From the NCBI RefSeq assembly GCF_001723285.1, contig NZ_LPWG01000004.1:62001-126000 (forward strand): a stretch of 64,000 bases of DNA, read 5' to 3'. Position numbers and translations under genes: made by a program. The first letter of the stretch is position 1. Each line of letters opens with the position of its first letter. The notes beneath the pieces were generated by a model that worked only from the letters and a program-made list of their open reading frames with translations, had not been told where the DNA came from and made no database searches. Of the stretch, positions 46,397 through 55,801 are shown one piece after another. This DNA is from Methyloceanibacter methanicus (GTDB taxonomy: Bacteria; Pseudomonadota; Alphaproteobacteria; Rhizobiales; Methyloligellaceae).

Positions 46397-49300
46397 GTGC
46401 AAATTTCGAAACTCCGCCTACTTGGGTTCAAATCCTTCGTCGAACCGACCGAGCTCGTGATCGAGCACGGTCTGACCGGCGTGGTCGGCCCGAATGGCTG
46501 CGGCAAATCCAACCTGCTTGAGGCCCTGCGCTGGGCCATGGGCGAGACCTCGTACAAGAGCATGCGCGGCTCCGCCATGGACGACGTGATCTTCGCCGGC
46601 GCGCAGGACCGGCCGGCACGGAACATGGCCGAAGTCACCCTCTTCATCGACAACAGCGAACGGCTGGCGCCCGCGGAGTTCAACGACGCGGACGTTCTCG
46701 AAGTCACGCGGCGTATCGAGCGCGACGCGGGCTCCGCCTATCGCGTCAACGGCAAGGACGTGCGTGCGCGCGATATCCGCCTCCTGTTCGAGGACGCCGC
46801 GACCGGCGCCCGTTCGCCGGCCCTGGTGCAACAGGGCCGCATCGGCGAAATCGTCAGCGCGACTCCCTTGGAGCGCCGCCGCGTGCTGGAAGACGCCGCC
46901 GGCGTGGCCGGACTTCACAGCCGGCGCCACGAAGCGGAACTGCGCCTCAAGGCGGCGGAGAACAATCTCGCGCGCCTCGCCGACCTCATCGGCCAGCTGA
47001 CGTCGCAGCTCCAGGCCACGCGCCGCCAAGCCCGCCAGGCCAAGCGTTACCGGGACATCTCGACCAAGATCCACGAGATGGAGGCCCTCTCCTACCACCT
47101 GCAATGGCTGGCGGCCTGCGCACAGGTGGAGGCGGACGAAGCGGCATTCCAAGACTCGCTCGCCGCCGTGGCCGAGCAGACCAGGGCCGAGGCCGAGGCG
47201 CTGCGGATGCAGACGGAGGCGGCCGACAAGCTGCAGCCCTTGCGCGACGAAGAGCGACCCGCGCCGCGGTTCCTCCACCGTCTCACCGTGGACCGCGATG
47301 CGCTGGAGCGGGAAGAGGCCCGCGCCAAGGCCCGGCAGGAGGAATTGGAAACCCAGCTGGCCCAGGCCTCGCGCGACCTCGCCCGCGAGGAGGAGCAGAT
47401 CGCCGAAGCCGACAAGGTCTTGGAGGGCCTCGCCCAGGAGAAGGCCGGGCTCGAGGCGGTCAGCACCGATGACAGCGTCGAACCGCAATTGCGCGAGCGC
47501 CGCGGGCGCTGCCGCCACGCTGGCCGACGCCGAGACGGCCCTGCGGCAGGCCACGACGGAGCTGCCGAGGCCCGGGCCGAACGCAGCCGCCTGGAAAACG
47601 AACAGACCCGCCTCGCCGGTCGGATATCCCAGCTGCAATCCCAGTCCGAGGATCTGGGGCAGCAGCTCGCCGATCTCGAGGCCGAGACCGGGGGCCAATC
47701 CAAGCTGGCCGAACTGAATGCCGAAGCCGAGCGGGCGTCCGCGCTGCTCGAGGAGACCGCCACGGCGCTCACGCAAGCCGAGGCCGACGAAGAACAGGCC
47801 CGGGCGGATGAAACGCGCCTCAGAAGCGCCTTGGCGGATGCGAAACTGGCCCGTCAGGAGATCGAGACGGAGCTCTCCACCTTGCTCAAGCTCCTGGCCC
47901 CGCCGAACGCGTGGACGCCCATTGTCGAAGATGTCCGCATCGAAGGCGGCTATGAGCACGCGCTCGGCGCGGCGCTCGGCGACGATCTGGACGCGGCGGC
48001 CGAAGACAGCGCGCCCGTGCATTGGCGAAAGATCGATGGCTCGAAGGACGATCCGGCTCTGCCCGACGGCGCCGAGCCGCTTAGCCGATACGTGAGCGGC
48101 CCGGCGGCCTTGGCGCGCAGGCTGTCGCAGATCGGCGTGGTCGAGGCCGGCGAAGGCTCAAGGCTCCAGGCCGCGTTGCAGCCAGGCCAGCGCCTTGTTT
48201 CCAAGGACGGCGATCTTTGGCGTTGGGACGGCTACAGCGTCCAGGCCGGCGCGGCCACGGCGCAAGGCGCGCGCCTCGAGGAGCGCACCCGGCTCGAATC
48301 CCTGAAAAGCCGAAAGGTCGAGGCCGAGGGCGCGCAGACCGCCGCCGAAGCGGAGTTGGAGGCGGCCACGCAAACTACCCAGGCCGCGAGCCAGAAGACC
48401 AAGGACCTCCGCCTGAAGATCAAGGACGACCGGGCAGAACTCGATCGCACGCGCGGTGCCATCGGCACGGTCGAGCGGGACATCCAGGCAAACAGCAAGC
48501 AGTTGGGCGCTTTGGCGGAGGCTCTGAGCCGCACCAAGGCCGCGCAGGACGAGGCCCAGGAACAGGCCGAGGCCGCAGGCGCGGCGCTCCAGGAGCTGAC
48601 GGCCCTCGACGGGCTGGCGGCGGCTCTGGAAGCGGCTCAAGCCGAGGCGGGCGAGGCCCGCTCGGAAGCGTCCCAGGCCCAAGCCAATCTCAAGAGCTTC
48701 GAGAACGAAGTCCGGCTCCGCACCGAGCGGATCAAGGCGATCGCGGCCGAGGAAGAATTGTGGCGCAAGCGCATCGCCAATGCGCGTACGCAAATCGAGA
48801 CCTTGGGCGCGCGACAGAGCGAGACGACCGCCGATCTTGAGTCCCTCGCCAAACTGCCCGCGGAGATCGAGGACCGGCGCGGCAAGCTGATGGATTCCAT
48901 CGCCGAGGCGGAGCGCGACCGGGCCAAGGCCGCGGACGATCTGGCGGAGGCCGAAACGGCGCTGCGGGAACAGGACAAGGCCCTGCGCGGTGTCCAGGAG
49001 CGTCTCTCGTCGGCCCGTGAGGGGAAGGCCCGCAGCGAAGCGCGGCTCGAAGGCGCCCGCGAGCGCCGCTCGGGGCTCGCCCGGCTCATCCGCGACCAGA
49101 TCGACTGCGCGCCGGAAGAGTGCCTGCCGCGCGCCAATCAGGCCGAGGGCGCCGCCCTCCCTTCGCTCGACGAGGTCGAACCGCGCCTCACCAAGCTCAA
49201 GGCCGATCGCGAGCGGCTGGGTGGCGTAAACCTGCGCGCCGAAGAGGAAGAGATCGAGCTCGCGGCGCAGTTGGAAGACATGGAGCGCGAGAAAGGCGAT

Positions 49301-49843
49301 GTCGAAGAGGCGATCGTGCAGCTCCGCCAAGGCATCTCCAACCTCAACCGCGAAGGGCGCAAACGGCTCCTCGAGGCCTTCGACACCGTCAATGGGCACT
49401 TCTCGCGCCTGTTCCAGACCCTGTTTGGCGGCGGCACGGCCGAACTGAGGCTGGTCGACTCGGACGATCCCCTGGAATCGGGGCTTGAAATCTTCGCCCA
49501 GCCGCCCGGCAAGAAGACTCAGACCCTGACGCTGATGTCCGGCGGCGAGAAGGCGCTGACGGCCTTGGCGCTGATTTTCGCGGTGTTCCTCACCAATCCG
49601 TCGCCGATCTGCGTCCTGGACGAGGTGGACGCGCCCTTGGACGACGCCAATGTGGACCGCTTCTGCCGTCTCATGGAGGAGATGTCCAAAGAAACCCAGA
49701 CGCGCTTCCTCATCATCACCCACCATCCGCTGACCATGGCGCGCGTGAGCCGCCTGTTCGGCGTGACCATGCAGGAGCGGGGCGTGAGCCAGCTGGTGTC
49801 GGTGGATCTGGAGACTGCCGAACAGCTCCGTGACGTCGGCTAG
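46397..49843 (+). CDS. smc: chromosome segregation protein SMC, with one scrambled coiled-coil segment
   Basis: A 1148-residue SMC ATPase that organises and segregates the chromosome. Walker A is GVVGPNGCGKSNLLEALRWA, the Q-loop region is VQQGRIGEIVSATPLERRR, the hinge lies around residues 495-620 (NAWTPIVEDVRIEGGYEHAL), and the signature and Walker B are TLMSGGEKALTALALIF and ICVLDEVDAPLDD. Two long coiled-coil arms lie between. From about 47500 to 47565 the open frame reads RRGRCRHAGRRRDGPAAGHD, while the adjacent frame gives the coiled-coil GAAATLADAETALRQATTEL. An extra and a missing base compensate. ATG is replaced by GTG at 46397 (MQISKLRLLGFKS). Confidence 0.95.
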   Translation: MQISKLRLLGFKSFVEPTELVIEHGLTGVVGPNGCGKSNLLEALRWAMGETSYKSMRGSAMDDVIFAGAQDRPARNMAEVTLFIDNSERLAPAEFNDADVLEVTRRIERDAGSAYRVNGKDVRARDIRLLFEDAATGARSPALVQQGRIGEIVSATPLERRRVLEDAAGVAGLHSRRHEAELRLKAAENNLARLADLIGQLTSQLQATRRQARQAKRYRDISTKIHEMEALSYHLQWLAACAQVEADEAAFQDSLAAVAEQTRAEAEALRMQTEAADKLQPLRDEERPAPRFLHRLTVDRDALEREEARAKARQEELETQLAQASRDLAREEEQIAEADKVLEGLAQEKAGLEAVSTDDSVEPQLRERRGRCRHAGRRRDGPAAGHDGAAEARAERSRLENEQTRLAGRISQLQSQSEDLGQQLADLEAETGGQSKLAELNAEAERASALLEETATALTQAEADEEQARADETRLRSALADAKLARQEIETELSTLLKLLAPPNAWTPIVEDVRIEGGYEHALGAALGDDLDAAAEDSAPVHWRKIDGSKDDPALPDGAEPLSRYVSGPAALARRLSQIGVVEAGEGSRLQAALQPGQRLVSKDGDLWRWDGYSVQAGAATAQGARLEERTRLESLKSRKVEAEGAQTAAEAELEAATQTTQAASQKTKDLRLKIKDDRAELDRTRGAIGTVERDIQANSKQLGALAEALSRTKAAQDEAQEQAEAAGAALQELTALDGLAAALEAAQAEAGEARSEASQAQANLKSFENEVRLRTERIKAIAAEEELWRKRIANARTQIETLGARQSETTADLESLAKLPAEIEDRRGKLMDSIAEAERDRAKAADDLAEAETALREQDKALRGVQERLSSAREGKARSEARLEGARERRSGLARLIRDQIDCAPEECLPRANQAEGAALPSLDEVEPRLTKLKADRERLGGVNLRAEEEEIELAAQLEDMEREKGDVEEAIVQLRQGISNLNREGRKRLLEAFDTVNGHFSRLFQTLFGGGTAELRLVDSDDPLESGLEIFAQPPGKKTQTLTLMSGGEKALTALALIFAVFLTNPSPICVLDEVDAPLDDANVDRFCRLMEEMSKETQTRFLIITHHPLTMARVSRLFGVTMQERGVSQLVSVDLETAEQLRDVG

Positions 49844-49858
49844 GCGCCATCGCAGCGA

Positions 49859-49879
49859 ACGGATCTCCGTCTGATTTTT
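49859..49879 (+). terminator. short hairpin and T-run after smc
   Basis: ACGG-ATCT-CCGT (49859-49870) followed by CTGA and TTTTT (49875-49879), just after the smc stop. The 4-bp stem is short, so termination may be weak. Confidence 0.4.
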
Positions 49880-49975
49880 GGGCGATTTTCGGGGTGTTTG
49901 CCCCGCCGACGTCGGATCGCGGGACAAAAGTCTCGCGGACGGGTCACATGCCACGCCGCAGGGGCTGGGACTTTC

Positions 49976-50003
49976 TTGACACCCGGGAATCCCTAACTAA
50001 AGT
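49976..50003 (+). promoter_or_regulatory. candidate promoter of the F0 ATP synthase operon
   Basis: A consensus -35 TTGACA (49976-49981) is followed after 16 bases by TAAAGT (49998-50003). It lies 60 bases upstream of atpI in the 221-base gap after smc. The -35 matches perfectly; the -10 is weak. Inferred. Confidence 0.45.
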
Positions 50004-50064
50004 GCGCGCCAAGCTTGAGGACCAGCCGGTCTTCTCAAGGCTCTCCCGGAATTGAGCAAGACCA

Positions 50065-50466
50065 ATGGCCGGAGCCGAAAATCAGTCCGGAGCCGAAAAC
50101 GGCGAGCAGGACAGTGAGAGCATTCGGCGGCGGCTAGAGACGCTCGACGGGAAGCTGAGGGAGGCCAAGGGCCCGAGTCGGCCCCCGGTGGACACCGAGG
50201 GACGCGGCCGGGCCATGGGCCAAGCTTTCAAGCTGTCGATCGAACTGGTCGCCGGCGTCGCGGTTGGGGGGTTTATCGGCTGGGCACTGGACCAGCTGTT
50301 CGGCACAAAGCCGATCCTGATGGTGGTTTTCCTGGTTCTGGGCGCCGCAAGCGGGATCATGAACGTGATACGGACGGCGAAGACAATGCAGGGCGAGCCG
50401 ATGCCCGGTCATCACTTGCGCACCAAGGCGGCGCGCGATGCGGTGGCCAAAGACGATGAGGATTAG
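50065..50466 (+). CDS. atpI: ATP synthase assembly protein I
   Basis: A 133-residue AtpI. The charged, disordered N-terminus is followed by two membrane helices (SIELVAGVAVGGFIGWALDQ, then ILMVVFLVLGAASGIMNVIR). The AtpI/Gcn-like signature around GWALDQLFGTKP fits the family. It helps assemble the c-ring of the F0 sector. The stop is 5 bases before atpB. First gene of the F0 operon; the F1 genes are elsewhere, as usual in Alphaproteobacteria. Confidence 0.9.
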   Translation: MAGAENQSGAENGEQDSESIRRRLETLDGKLREAKGPSRPPVDTEGRGRAMGQAFKLSIELVAGVAVGGFIGWALDQLFGTKPILMVVFLVLGAASGIMNVIRTAKTMQGEPMPGHHLRTKAARDAVAKDDED

Positions 50467-50471
50467 GGGCT

Positions 50472-51281
50472 TTGACCTTGATTGGGGCAGCGTACGCCGC
50501 TGAGAGCGCAGACCACGGCGGTGGTCATGGGGGTGGTCATGGAGGTGGCGGCGGTATGCCCGATCCCATGCACCAGTTCGAGATCCAGCGCATTGTGCCG
50601 CTCGACCTCTTCGGCTTCGATGCCTCCTTCACCAATGCCGCGCTGTTCATGGTGATTGGCGCCGTGCTCATCACGGTCTTTATCGTGTTCGCCATGCGCA
50701 AGGCCGAAATGGTCCCGAACCGCACGCAGTCCGTGGCTGAACTCGCCTACACGTTCGTCGCCAATATGGTCCGCGACAATGTGGGCACTGACGGGATGAA
50801 ATATTTCCCCTTCATCTTCACGCTCTTCATGTTCGTGCTGACTATGAACATGCTCGGCATGATGCCCTACTCCTTCACCGTGACGAGCCACATCATCGTG
50901 ACCTTCGCGCTGGCGCTGATGGTGTTCATCGGCGTCACGATCATCGGGTTCGTGAAGCACGGCGCGCACTTCTTCAGCTTCTTCGTGCCCAAGGGCGTTC
51001 CCTTCATCCTCCTGCCGCTGATCGTGGTGGTCGAGGTGATCTCCTATCTCACGCGGCCCTTGAGCCTTTCGGTGCGTCTGTTCGCCAACATGACCGCGGG
51101 CCACACCCTGCTGAAAGTGTTCGGCGCCTTCGTGGTGGCCATGGGCGTTCTGGGCGGCTGGGCCGCACTCGCCTTCATGGTGGCCTTCACCGGTCTCGAA
51201 ATTCTGGTGGCGTTCCTGCAAGCCTATGTGTTCGCCATCCTCACCTGCATCTATCTCAACGATGCGCTCCACCTTCACTAA
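50472..51281 (+). CDS. atpB: ATP synthase F0 subunit a
   Basis: A 269-residue subunit a that forms the proton half-channels. The essential Arg lies in [20 protein letters not shown], and the last helices are [20 protein letters not shown]. The start is TTG 50472, behind GAGGATTAGGGG and 5 bases after atpI; it adds an N-terminus with [14 protein letters not shown] from a short repeat. ATG 50556 ([11 protein letters not shown]) would omit it. Length with the TTG start is near the alphaproteobacterial norm. Confidence 0.93.
   Translation: MTLIGAAYAAESADHGGGHGGGHGGGGGMPDPMHQFEIQRIVPLDLFGFDASFTNAALFMVIGAVLITVFIVFAMRKAEMVPNRTQSVAELAYTFVANMVRDNVGTDGMKYFPFIFTLFMFVLTMNMLGMMPYSFTVTSHIIVTFALALMVFIGVTIIGFVKHGAHFFSFFVPKGVPFILLPLIVVVEVISYLTRPLSLSVRLFANMTAGHTLLKVFGAFVVAMGVLGGWAALAFMVAFTGLEILVAFLQAYVFAILTCIYLNDALHLH
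50515..50554 (+). repeat. tandem repeat encoding HGGG units in atpB
   Basis: Repeats of the form GGTGGTCATGG at the 5' end of atpB encode HGGG three times followed by a Gly run. A simple-sequence tract of this kind could vary in length by slippage. Confidence 0.55.
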
Positions 51282-51322
51282 GCCGACATAGACAGTTCGA
51301 TCGTTTCAAGGAGACTAAGATC

Positions 51323-51550
51323 ATGGAAGCAGAAGCAGCAAAGTTCATCGGCGCAGGCCTAGCCTCGCTCGCACTTATCGGTGCCGGTCTCGGTATCGGA
51401 ACCATCTTCGGTAGCTACCTGCAGGGTGCGCTTCGCAACCCGTCGGCCGCTCCCGGTCAGTTCGCCAACCTGCTGCTCGGCTTTGCTCTTGCCGAAGCGA
51501 CCGGCCTGTTCGGCCTCGTGGTGGCACTGATCATCCTGTTCGTGTTCTAG
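51323..51550 (+). CDS. atpE: ATP synthase F0 subunit c
   Basis: A 75-residue proteolipid with two membrane helices. The Gly-rich first helix is [20 protein letters not shown], the polar loop is RNPSAA, and the proton-binding Glu is in [20 protein letters not shown]. The ATG follows AAGGAGACTAAG. Ring size cannot be predicted. Third gene of the operon. Confidence 0.96.
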   Translation: MEAEAAKFIGAGLASLALIGAGLGIGTIFGSYLQGALRNPSAAPGQFANLLLGFALAEATGLFGLVVALIILFVF

Positions 51551-51600
51551 TCTGAGCCGTTCCGGCTCTTAAGTAGAGAACACGCAAAAGGACACGATCC

Positions 51601-52086
51601 ATGCCGCAACTCAATCCGCTCGATTGGGCTCCGCAAGTCATCTGGCTGCTCATCACCTTCGGCGTACTGTATCTGCTGATGGTGTGGGTTGCGATCCCGC
51701 GTATCGGCACGGTCATCGACAGGCGCGCGGCGAAGATCGCCGCCGATCTCGAAGCGGCCGAGACGAACAAGCGCACGACCGAGGAAGCCATCGCCAAATA
51801 CGAGCAGGCTTTGGCGGAGGCCAAGCAGAAGGCGCATGCCATCGTCGAAGAAGGACGCGCCAAACTGAAGGCCGAGACCGACGCGGAGCGGGCCAAGCTT
51901 CGAAAAGAGCTGGCCGACAAGTCGGCGGAAGCGGCGGCGCGGATCGAGAAGGCGAAGACGTCCGCCATGAAGGACGTCAACGCCGTTGCGACGGAGGCCG
52001 CGGCCGATATCGTCAAACAGCTCATCGGCGTGGCGCCGTCCAAGGCGGACCTCGAAAAGGCCGTCACGGCGGCACGGAAGGCGTAA
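51601..52086 (+). CDS. atpF': ATP synthase F0 subunit b'
   Basis: A 161-residue b' subunit of the peripheral stalk: one N-terminal membrane helix (WAPQVIWLLITFGVLYLLMV) and a long coiled coil (AAKIAADLEAAETNKRTTEE onward). Having both b' and b is typical of Alphaproteobacteria and phototrophs. The ATG follows AAAAGGACACGATCC. It is 4 bases before atpF. Confidence 0.93.
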   Translation: MPQLNPLDWAPQVIWLLITFGVLYLLMVWVAIPRIGTVIDRRAAKIAADLEAAETNKRTTEEAIAKYEQALAEAKQKAHAIVEEGRAKLKAETDAERAKLRKELADKSAEAAARIEKAKTSAMKDVNAVATEAAADIVKQLIGVAPSKADLEKAVTAARKA

Positions 52087-52090
52087 AGAG

Positions 52091-52581
52091 ATGGATTTCC
52101 TCGCAACAGCGGAATTCTGGGTCGCGGTCTCCTTCTTCCTGTTCCTCGGCCTCGTCGTCTATTTCGGGGCCCACAAGAAGATCGCCTCCGCCCTCGACAA
52201 CCGGGCCGCGTCGATCGCCAAGGAGCTCGCCGACGCCCAGGCCCTGCGTGAGGAGGCCGAAGCCGTCCTTGCCGACTACAAGAAGAAGACGGCCAACGCC
52301 GCGCAGGAAGCCGAGGACATCATCGAACTCGCCGCCAAGGAAGCCGAGGCGCTGGCGCTGGAGACCTCCCGGTCCATGACCGAGCAATTCGAACGCCGCA
52401 TGAAGATGGCCGAGGACAAGATCGCGCAGGCCGAAGCCGACGCGTTGCGCGATGTCCGGGCCGCCGCGGCCGATGCGGCCGTCACCGCCGCGCAGACCGT
52501 GATCGCCGGGTCGCTCACGCCCGAGGGCGCCGATAAGCTGATCGCGCCAGCATCGACGATCTGAAGTCGAAGCTGAACTAA
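52091..52581 (+). CDS. atpF: ATP synthase F0 subunit b, frameshifted at the C-terminus
   Basis: The b subunit of the peripheral stalk: membrane helix TAEFWVAVSFFLFLGLVVYF, then a coiled coil (LADAQALREEAEAVLADYKK onward). In the given sequence the frame ends at 52564 with APASTI. Restoring one A at about 52544 (ATCGCGCC to ATCGACGCC) gives DKLIDASIDDLKSKLN and a TAA at 52581, the normal family ending. The 157-residue version as given lacks the last few residues. The C-terminus contacts F1, so the change could matter if real. Confidence 0.92.
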
Positions 52582-52641
52582 CGGCTCAGTCTCCGTTCGC
52601 CTTTTTGGCAATTCTCCATGCCGGTGCGGTAATGTGCCGGC

Positions 52642-54129
52642 ATGGTTCAAATCGTCGAACCTCGCCATCCTGTGTCGCTCAGCGACTATGAGAGCGTCGC
52701 GGATTTGGGCGCCACGGTGCGCGGCCTTCGGCAAGAGGCCGAGAGCCGCCTGGCCGGGCTCGATGGGCGACGCATGGTCATGGTCAACAGCACCGCGCAA
52801 GGCGGTGGCGTGGCCGAGATGCTGCCGCCGCTCCTCACCATTTTGCGCGAACTCGGCGTCGACACCCGCTGGCTGGTGATCGAAACGCAGGACCATGCCT
52901 TCTTCCGTCTGACCAAGACCCTGCACAACCTCATCCACGGCGCCGGCGATCCCAATCTCGGGGCGCTGGACCAGGCGGTCTACGACCGGGTCAGCGCGGA
53001 GAACGCGGCGGCGATCGAGGACTTCCTCAATCCCGGCGACGTGCTGGTGGTCCACGACCCGCAGCCCATGGGTGCAGGCGCCCTGCTCCGCGAGAGGATG
53101 GATATCGCGGCGATCTGGCGCTGCCACATCGGTCTTGACCGGGAGACCGCGGAGACGCGCGCCGCGTGGGCCTTCCTCGATCCGTATCTGAAGCCGTACG
53201 ACCATGCCGTCTTCACGGCGCCGGAGTATATTCCGAGCGTTTTGGCCGGGCGCGCCACCATAATTCATCCGGCGATCGACCCGCTCAGCCATAAGAATCG
53301 GCACCTCCAGGTCCACGACCTGGTCGGAATCCTCGCCAATTCCGCGCTGATCAAGCCGTGGGGGCCCGTCATTACGCCGGCCTACCCGGAGCCCGCCAAG
53401 CGGCTCCAGGCCGACGGCGACTGGGCACCCGCGACCGAGCCGGAGGATTTCGGCCTGCTTTTCCGTCCGATCGTCACCCAGGTTTCGCGCTGGGACCGGC
53501 TCAAAGGCTTCCTGCCGCTGATTGAGGGGTTCGTCCTGCTCAAACGCCGCATCGAGGCCCGCACGGATCTCGACGAACACCATTTGCGGGCCCTGCAACT
53601 CGTCCGCCTCGTCCTGGCCGGGCCCGACCCGGCCTCGGTCGACGACGACCCCGAGGGCAAGGAGGTCCTCTCCGAACTCTGTGGAGCCTACACCTCGCTG
53701 CCGCCGCACCTGCAGGCCGATATCGCGCTACTCTCCCTGCCGATGTCCTCGAAGGCGAACAACGCCCTGATCGTCAATGCGCTTCAATGCTGCTCCGACA
53801 TCGTGGTGCAGAACTCGATCCAGGAAGGCTTCGGATTGACGGTCACCGAGCCCATGTGGAAACGCGCGGCGGTGATGGGGTCGAGCGCGGTCGGCATCAA
53901 GCAGCAGGTTCGCCCGGACTTGGACGGGCTGCTTATCAAGAACCCGGAGGATCCCGGCGAGGTCGCCGATGGCCTCGATCAACTCTTGCGCGACGCGACT
54001 AAGCGTGCCGCCTTGGGGCGCAGCGCCCGGCAACGGGTCCACGACAATTTTCTGGTGTTCAGTCAGGTAAAGAGCTGGCTGGAGCTCCTGACCAACACGG
54101 TCACGGCGCGCTGGCCGAACCATTCCTAG
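52642..54129 (+). CDS. trehalose synthase-like (TreT-type) family 4 glycosyltransferase
   Basis: A 495-residue GT4 glycosyltransferase resembling trehalose glycosyltransferring synthase (TreT). Typical segments are MVNSTAQGGGVAEMLPPLL, GDVLVVHDPQPMGAG, AAIWRCHIGLDRETAETRAA, IIHPAIDPLSHKN, SRWDRLKGFLPLIEGF and the GT4 acidic motif NSIQEGFGLTVTEPMWK. Such enzymes join glucose from a nucleotide donor to glucose to make trehalose; the substrate here is inferred. It lies 60 bases after atpF and may follow on the same transcript. It is convergent with the glycosidase gene. Confidence 0.82.
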   Translation: MVQIVEPRHPVSLSDYESVADLGATVRGLRQEAESRLAGLDGRRMVMVNSTAQGGGVAEMLPPLLTILRELGVDTRWLVIETQDHAFFRLTKTLHNLIHGAGDPNLGALDQAVYDRVSAENAAAIEDFLNPGDVLVVHDPQPMGAGALLRERMDIAAIWRCHIGLDRETAETRAAWAFLDPYLKPYDHAVFTAPEYIPSVLAGRATIIHPAIDPLSHKNRHLQVHDLVGILANSALIKPWGPVITPAYPEPAKRLQADGDWAPATEPEDFGLLFRPIVTQVSRWDRLKGFLPLIEGFVLLKRRIEARTDLDEHHLRALQLVRLVLAGPDPASVDDDPEGKEVLSELCGAYTSLPPHLQADIALLSLPMSSKANNALIVNALQCCSDIVVQNSIQEGFGLTVTEPMWKRAAVMGSSAVGIKQQVRPDLDGLLIKNPEDPGEVADGLDQLLRDATKRAALGRSARQRVHDNFLVFSQVKSWLELLTNTVTARWPNHS

Positions 54130-54138
54130 GTTGGCGCT

Positions 54139-54921
54139 CTACTCCACCACCGCGATGATCGGGCCGTAGCCGCCATGGCCCGGCCGGTCGTTGCGCTTGA
54201 GCTCGGGCGCGTAGAGCCCCGGTGCCCAGCCTCCGTCCAGGAACAGCGCGTTCGGCACTCCGAGGCCGTCCCGGAAGGCGCGCGCGAATTCGTAGAAGCT
54301 GACCCGGCCCTTGGTCATGACGAAATAGGCCGTGCCGTCCGGCGCCACACCGACCCCGTTGCGCGGTTTGAAATCGCGCGAGTCCTTTAGAAAGGCGGGA
54401 TGGATGACGCCCTCGACGACCAGCATCGGCCCCGATTGGGTGGCGAAGGCGGCGTTCGGCTTTTGCGCGCGGAACTGGCCGCTCTCGAGGACGCCGGCGC
54501 GCCCGTCACCCCAGTAGAACACGCCGTTGGGCTTCTTGTAGAAATTGGGAATCTGGCTGGGCCGCCCTGTGACCGTCTTGGTATTAAGCGCCGAAAGCGT
54601 GCGTCCGTTCTCGACGTGAAGGCCGACGGGGCTGAAATCGCGCTCGTACATGCCCCCATTCATGGCGAAGACCAGCGTACGGCCCACGGCCTTCAGCGCG
54701 TTCGAGAGCGCATCGAAGGTGCGCAACGGGCGTCCGTTCGGTCCTTGCCAGAAGAGGCGGAGGTCGTCCGTAGCCGGATTGAAGCTGCAGACGACATAGG
54801 CGGCATCGAGAATCCGCCGGTCCTCGCATCCACCGGCGAGCGCCGTCCCGACCCCCTGCAGCAACGCCACGATCGCGAGAACGAGCGGGGGAAGGCCCCG
54901 CGCCAATCTGTGCGGCGACAT
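54139..54921 (-). CDS. secreted phosphodiester glycosidase-family protein (NAGPA domain)
   Basis: A 260-residue protein with a signal peptide (LPPLVLAIVALLQGVGTALA) and the NAGPA/DUF2233 fold: TLVFAMNGGMYERDFSPVGL, FATQSGPMLVVEGVIHPAF, GVGVAPDGTAYFVMTKGRVS and NALFLDGGWAPGLYAPELK. In eukaryotes the domain uncovers mannose-6-phosphate; the bacterial role is unclear, probably in cell-wall glycans. It is 12 bases downstream of the lipoprotein gene on the same strand. Confidence 0.82.
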   Translation of the reverse strand: MSPHRLARGLPPLVLAIVALLQGVGTALAGGCEDRRILDAAYVVCSFNPATDDLRLFWQGPNGRPLRTFDALSNALKAVGRTLVFAMNGGMYERDFSPVGLHVENGRTLSALNTKTVTGRPSQIPNFYKKPNGVFYWGDGRAGVLESGQFRAQKPNAAFATQSGPMLVVEGVIHPAFLKDSRDFKPRNGVGVAPDGTAYFVMTKGRVSFYEFARAFRDGLGVPNALFLDGGWAPGLYAPELKRNDRPGHGGYGPIIAVVE

Positions 54922-54933
54922 GGCGCTCCGTCC

Positions 54934-55554
54934 CTATTTCAACGCCACGAAGATCTTGTAGTCCTCAAGCCGCGTACCCGGCCGGACCGGCAAGGATATC
55001 TGACGGACCATGGAGAAATAGCCGACCGTCTGATCGGCGGGGACCGTGACGCGCACGCTCATGCGGTCCTGTGCGATCTGCGCCTTGTAGGCGTCCGTCG
55101 CCTTGACCGATACCGGCAGCGAGTAGCTGCCCGCATGGCCCTTGGGGCCGAGAAGCACGCGCCCCGCATAACCGTATTTCACGAGCACGCGCCCGCCACT
55201 CAGTTGGCACTCGCGGGAGAGCTTGGTGATTTCCCCGCGATAGACGATGAAGTCCGCTTCGCCGTCGTGCCCGCCCTGATAGACCGTCCTCAGCTTCTCG
55301 TTGGGCCAGGCGACGACTTGGGGACAACTGGACGCGCGGCCGTCGGCGGACGCTGTCGTCGATGCGGGCGCGGGATCCGATGACGGCAGAGACGGCAAGT
55401 CGATCGTGGGCAATCGGTCCGGCAGGCGCTCACTGGAAAAACCCGTGGTGCCGCCGCCACCGCCGCCGCAGCCCGAGACGAGCGCAAGGCCCGCGCACAG
55501 GGTCACGAACCCGATCGTACGGCTCCAATTTTGCCGGTCCTTGCGCCTCAACAC
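54934..55554 (-). CDS. putative lipoprotein of unknown function
   Basis: A 206-residue protein with a lipoprotein signal (TIGFVTLCAGLALVSGC, Cys after VSG) and a run of Gly. A low-complexity Pro/Ser/Ala linker follows, then a beta-rich domain (VVAWPNEKLRTVYQGGHDGE, ADFIVYRGEITKLSRECQLS, VRVTVPADQTVGYFSMVRQI). The start is probably GTG 55554 behind GAAGGGCAGGA; the frame is open further upstream. I do not recognise the family. It probably shares a transcript with the downstream glycosidase gene. Confidence 0.65.
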   Translation of the reverse strand: MLRRKDRQNWSRTIGFVTLCAGLALVSGCGGGGGGTTGFSSERLPDRLPTIDLPSLPSSDPAPASTTASADGRASSCPQVVAWPNEKLRTVYQGGHDGEADFIVYRGEITKLSRECQLSGGRVLVKYGYAGRVLLGPKGHAGSYSLPVSVKATDAYKAQIAQDRMSVRVTVPADQTVGYFSMVRQISLPVRPGTRLEDYKIFVALK

Positions 55555-55681
55555 TCCTGCCCTTCGCTTGACATGCCCGGCGTCCAAGCCTGATATGCCC
55601 GAGCGCGCGATGACTTGTTCCCTGGACGGCCCGCGCGCTCCCGGGCCGCCATTTGTGCCGAAATTATCGGCCGATGTCAGT

Positions 55682-55702
55682 CCCGACAAGACCCGTGTCG
55701 GG
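55682..55702. repeat. 7-bp perfect hairpin upstream of ispH
   Basis: CCCGACA (55682-55688) and TGTCGGG (55696-55702) pair around a 7-base loop, in the 247-base gap between the lipoprotein gene and ispH. It could be a leader structure or an operator. No T-run follows on the plus strand. Confidence 0.35.
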
Positions 55703-55801
55703 CCCAAAAACGGGACGTTCCCGTCAGCCGGAGGCAGGCTCGGCGTCGTTTTGGGCTGAATTGCGGCCGTTGGGTTGAAGCAGAGACGTTCTGGAGCATC
55801 G

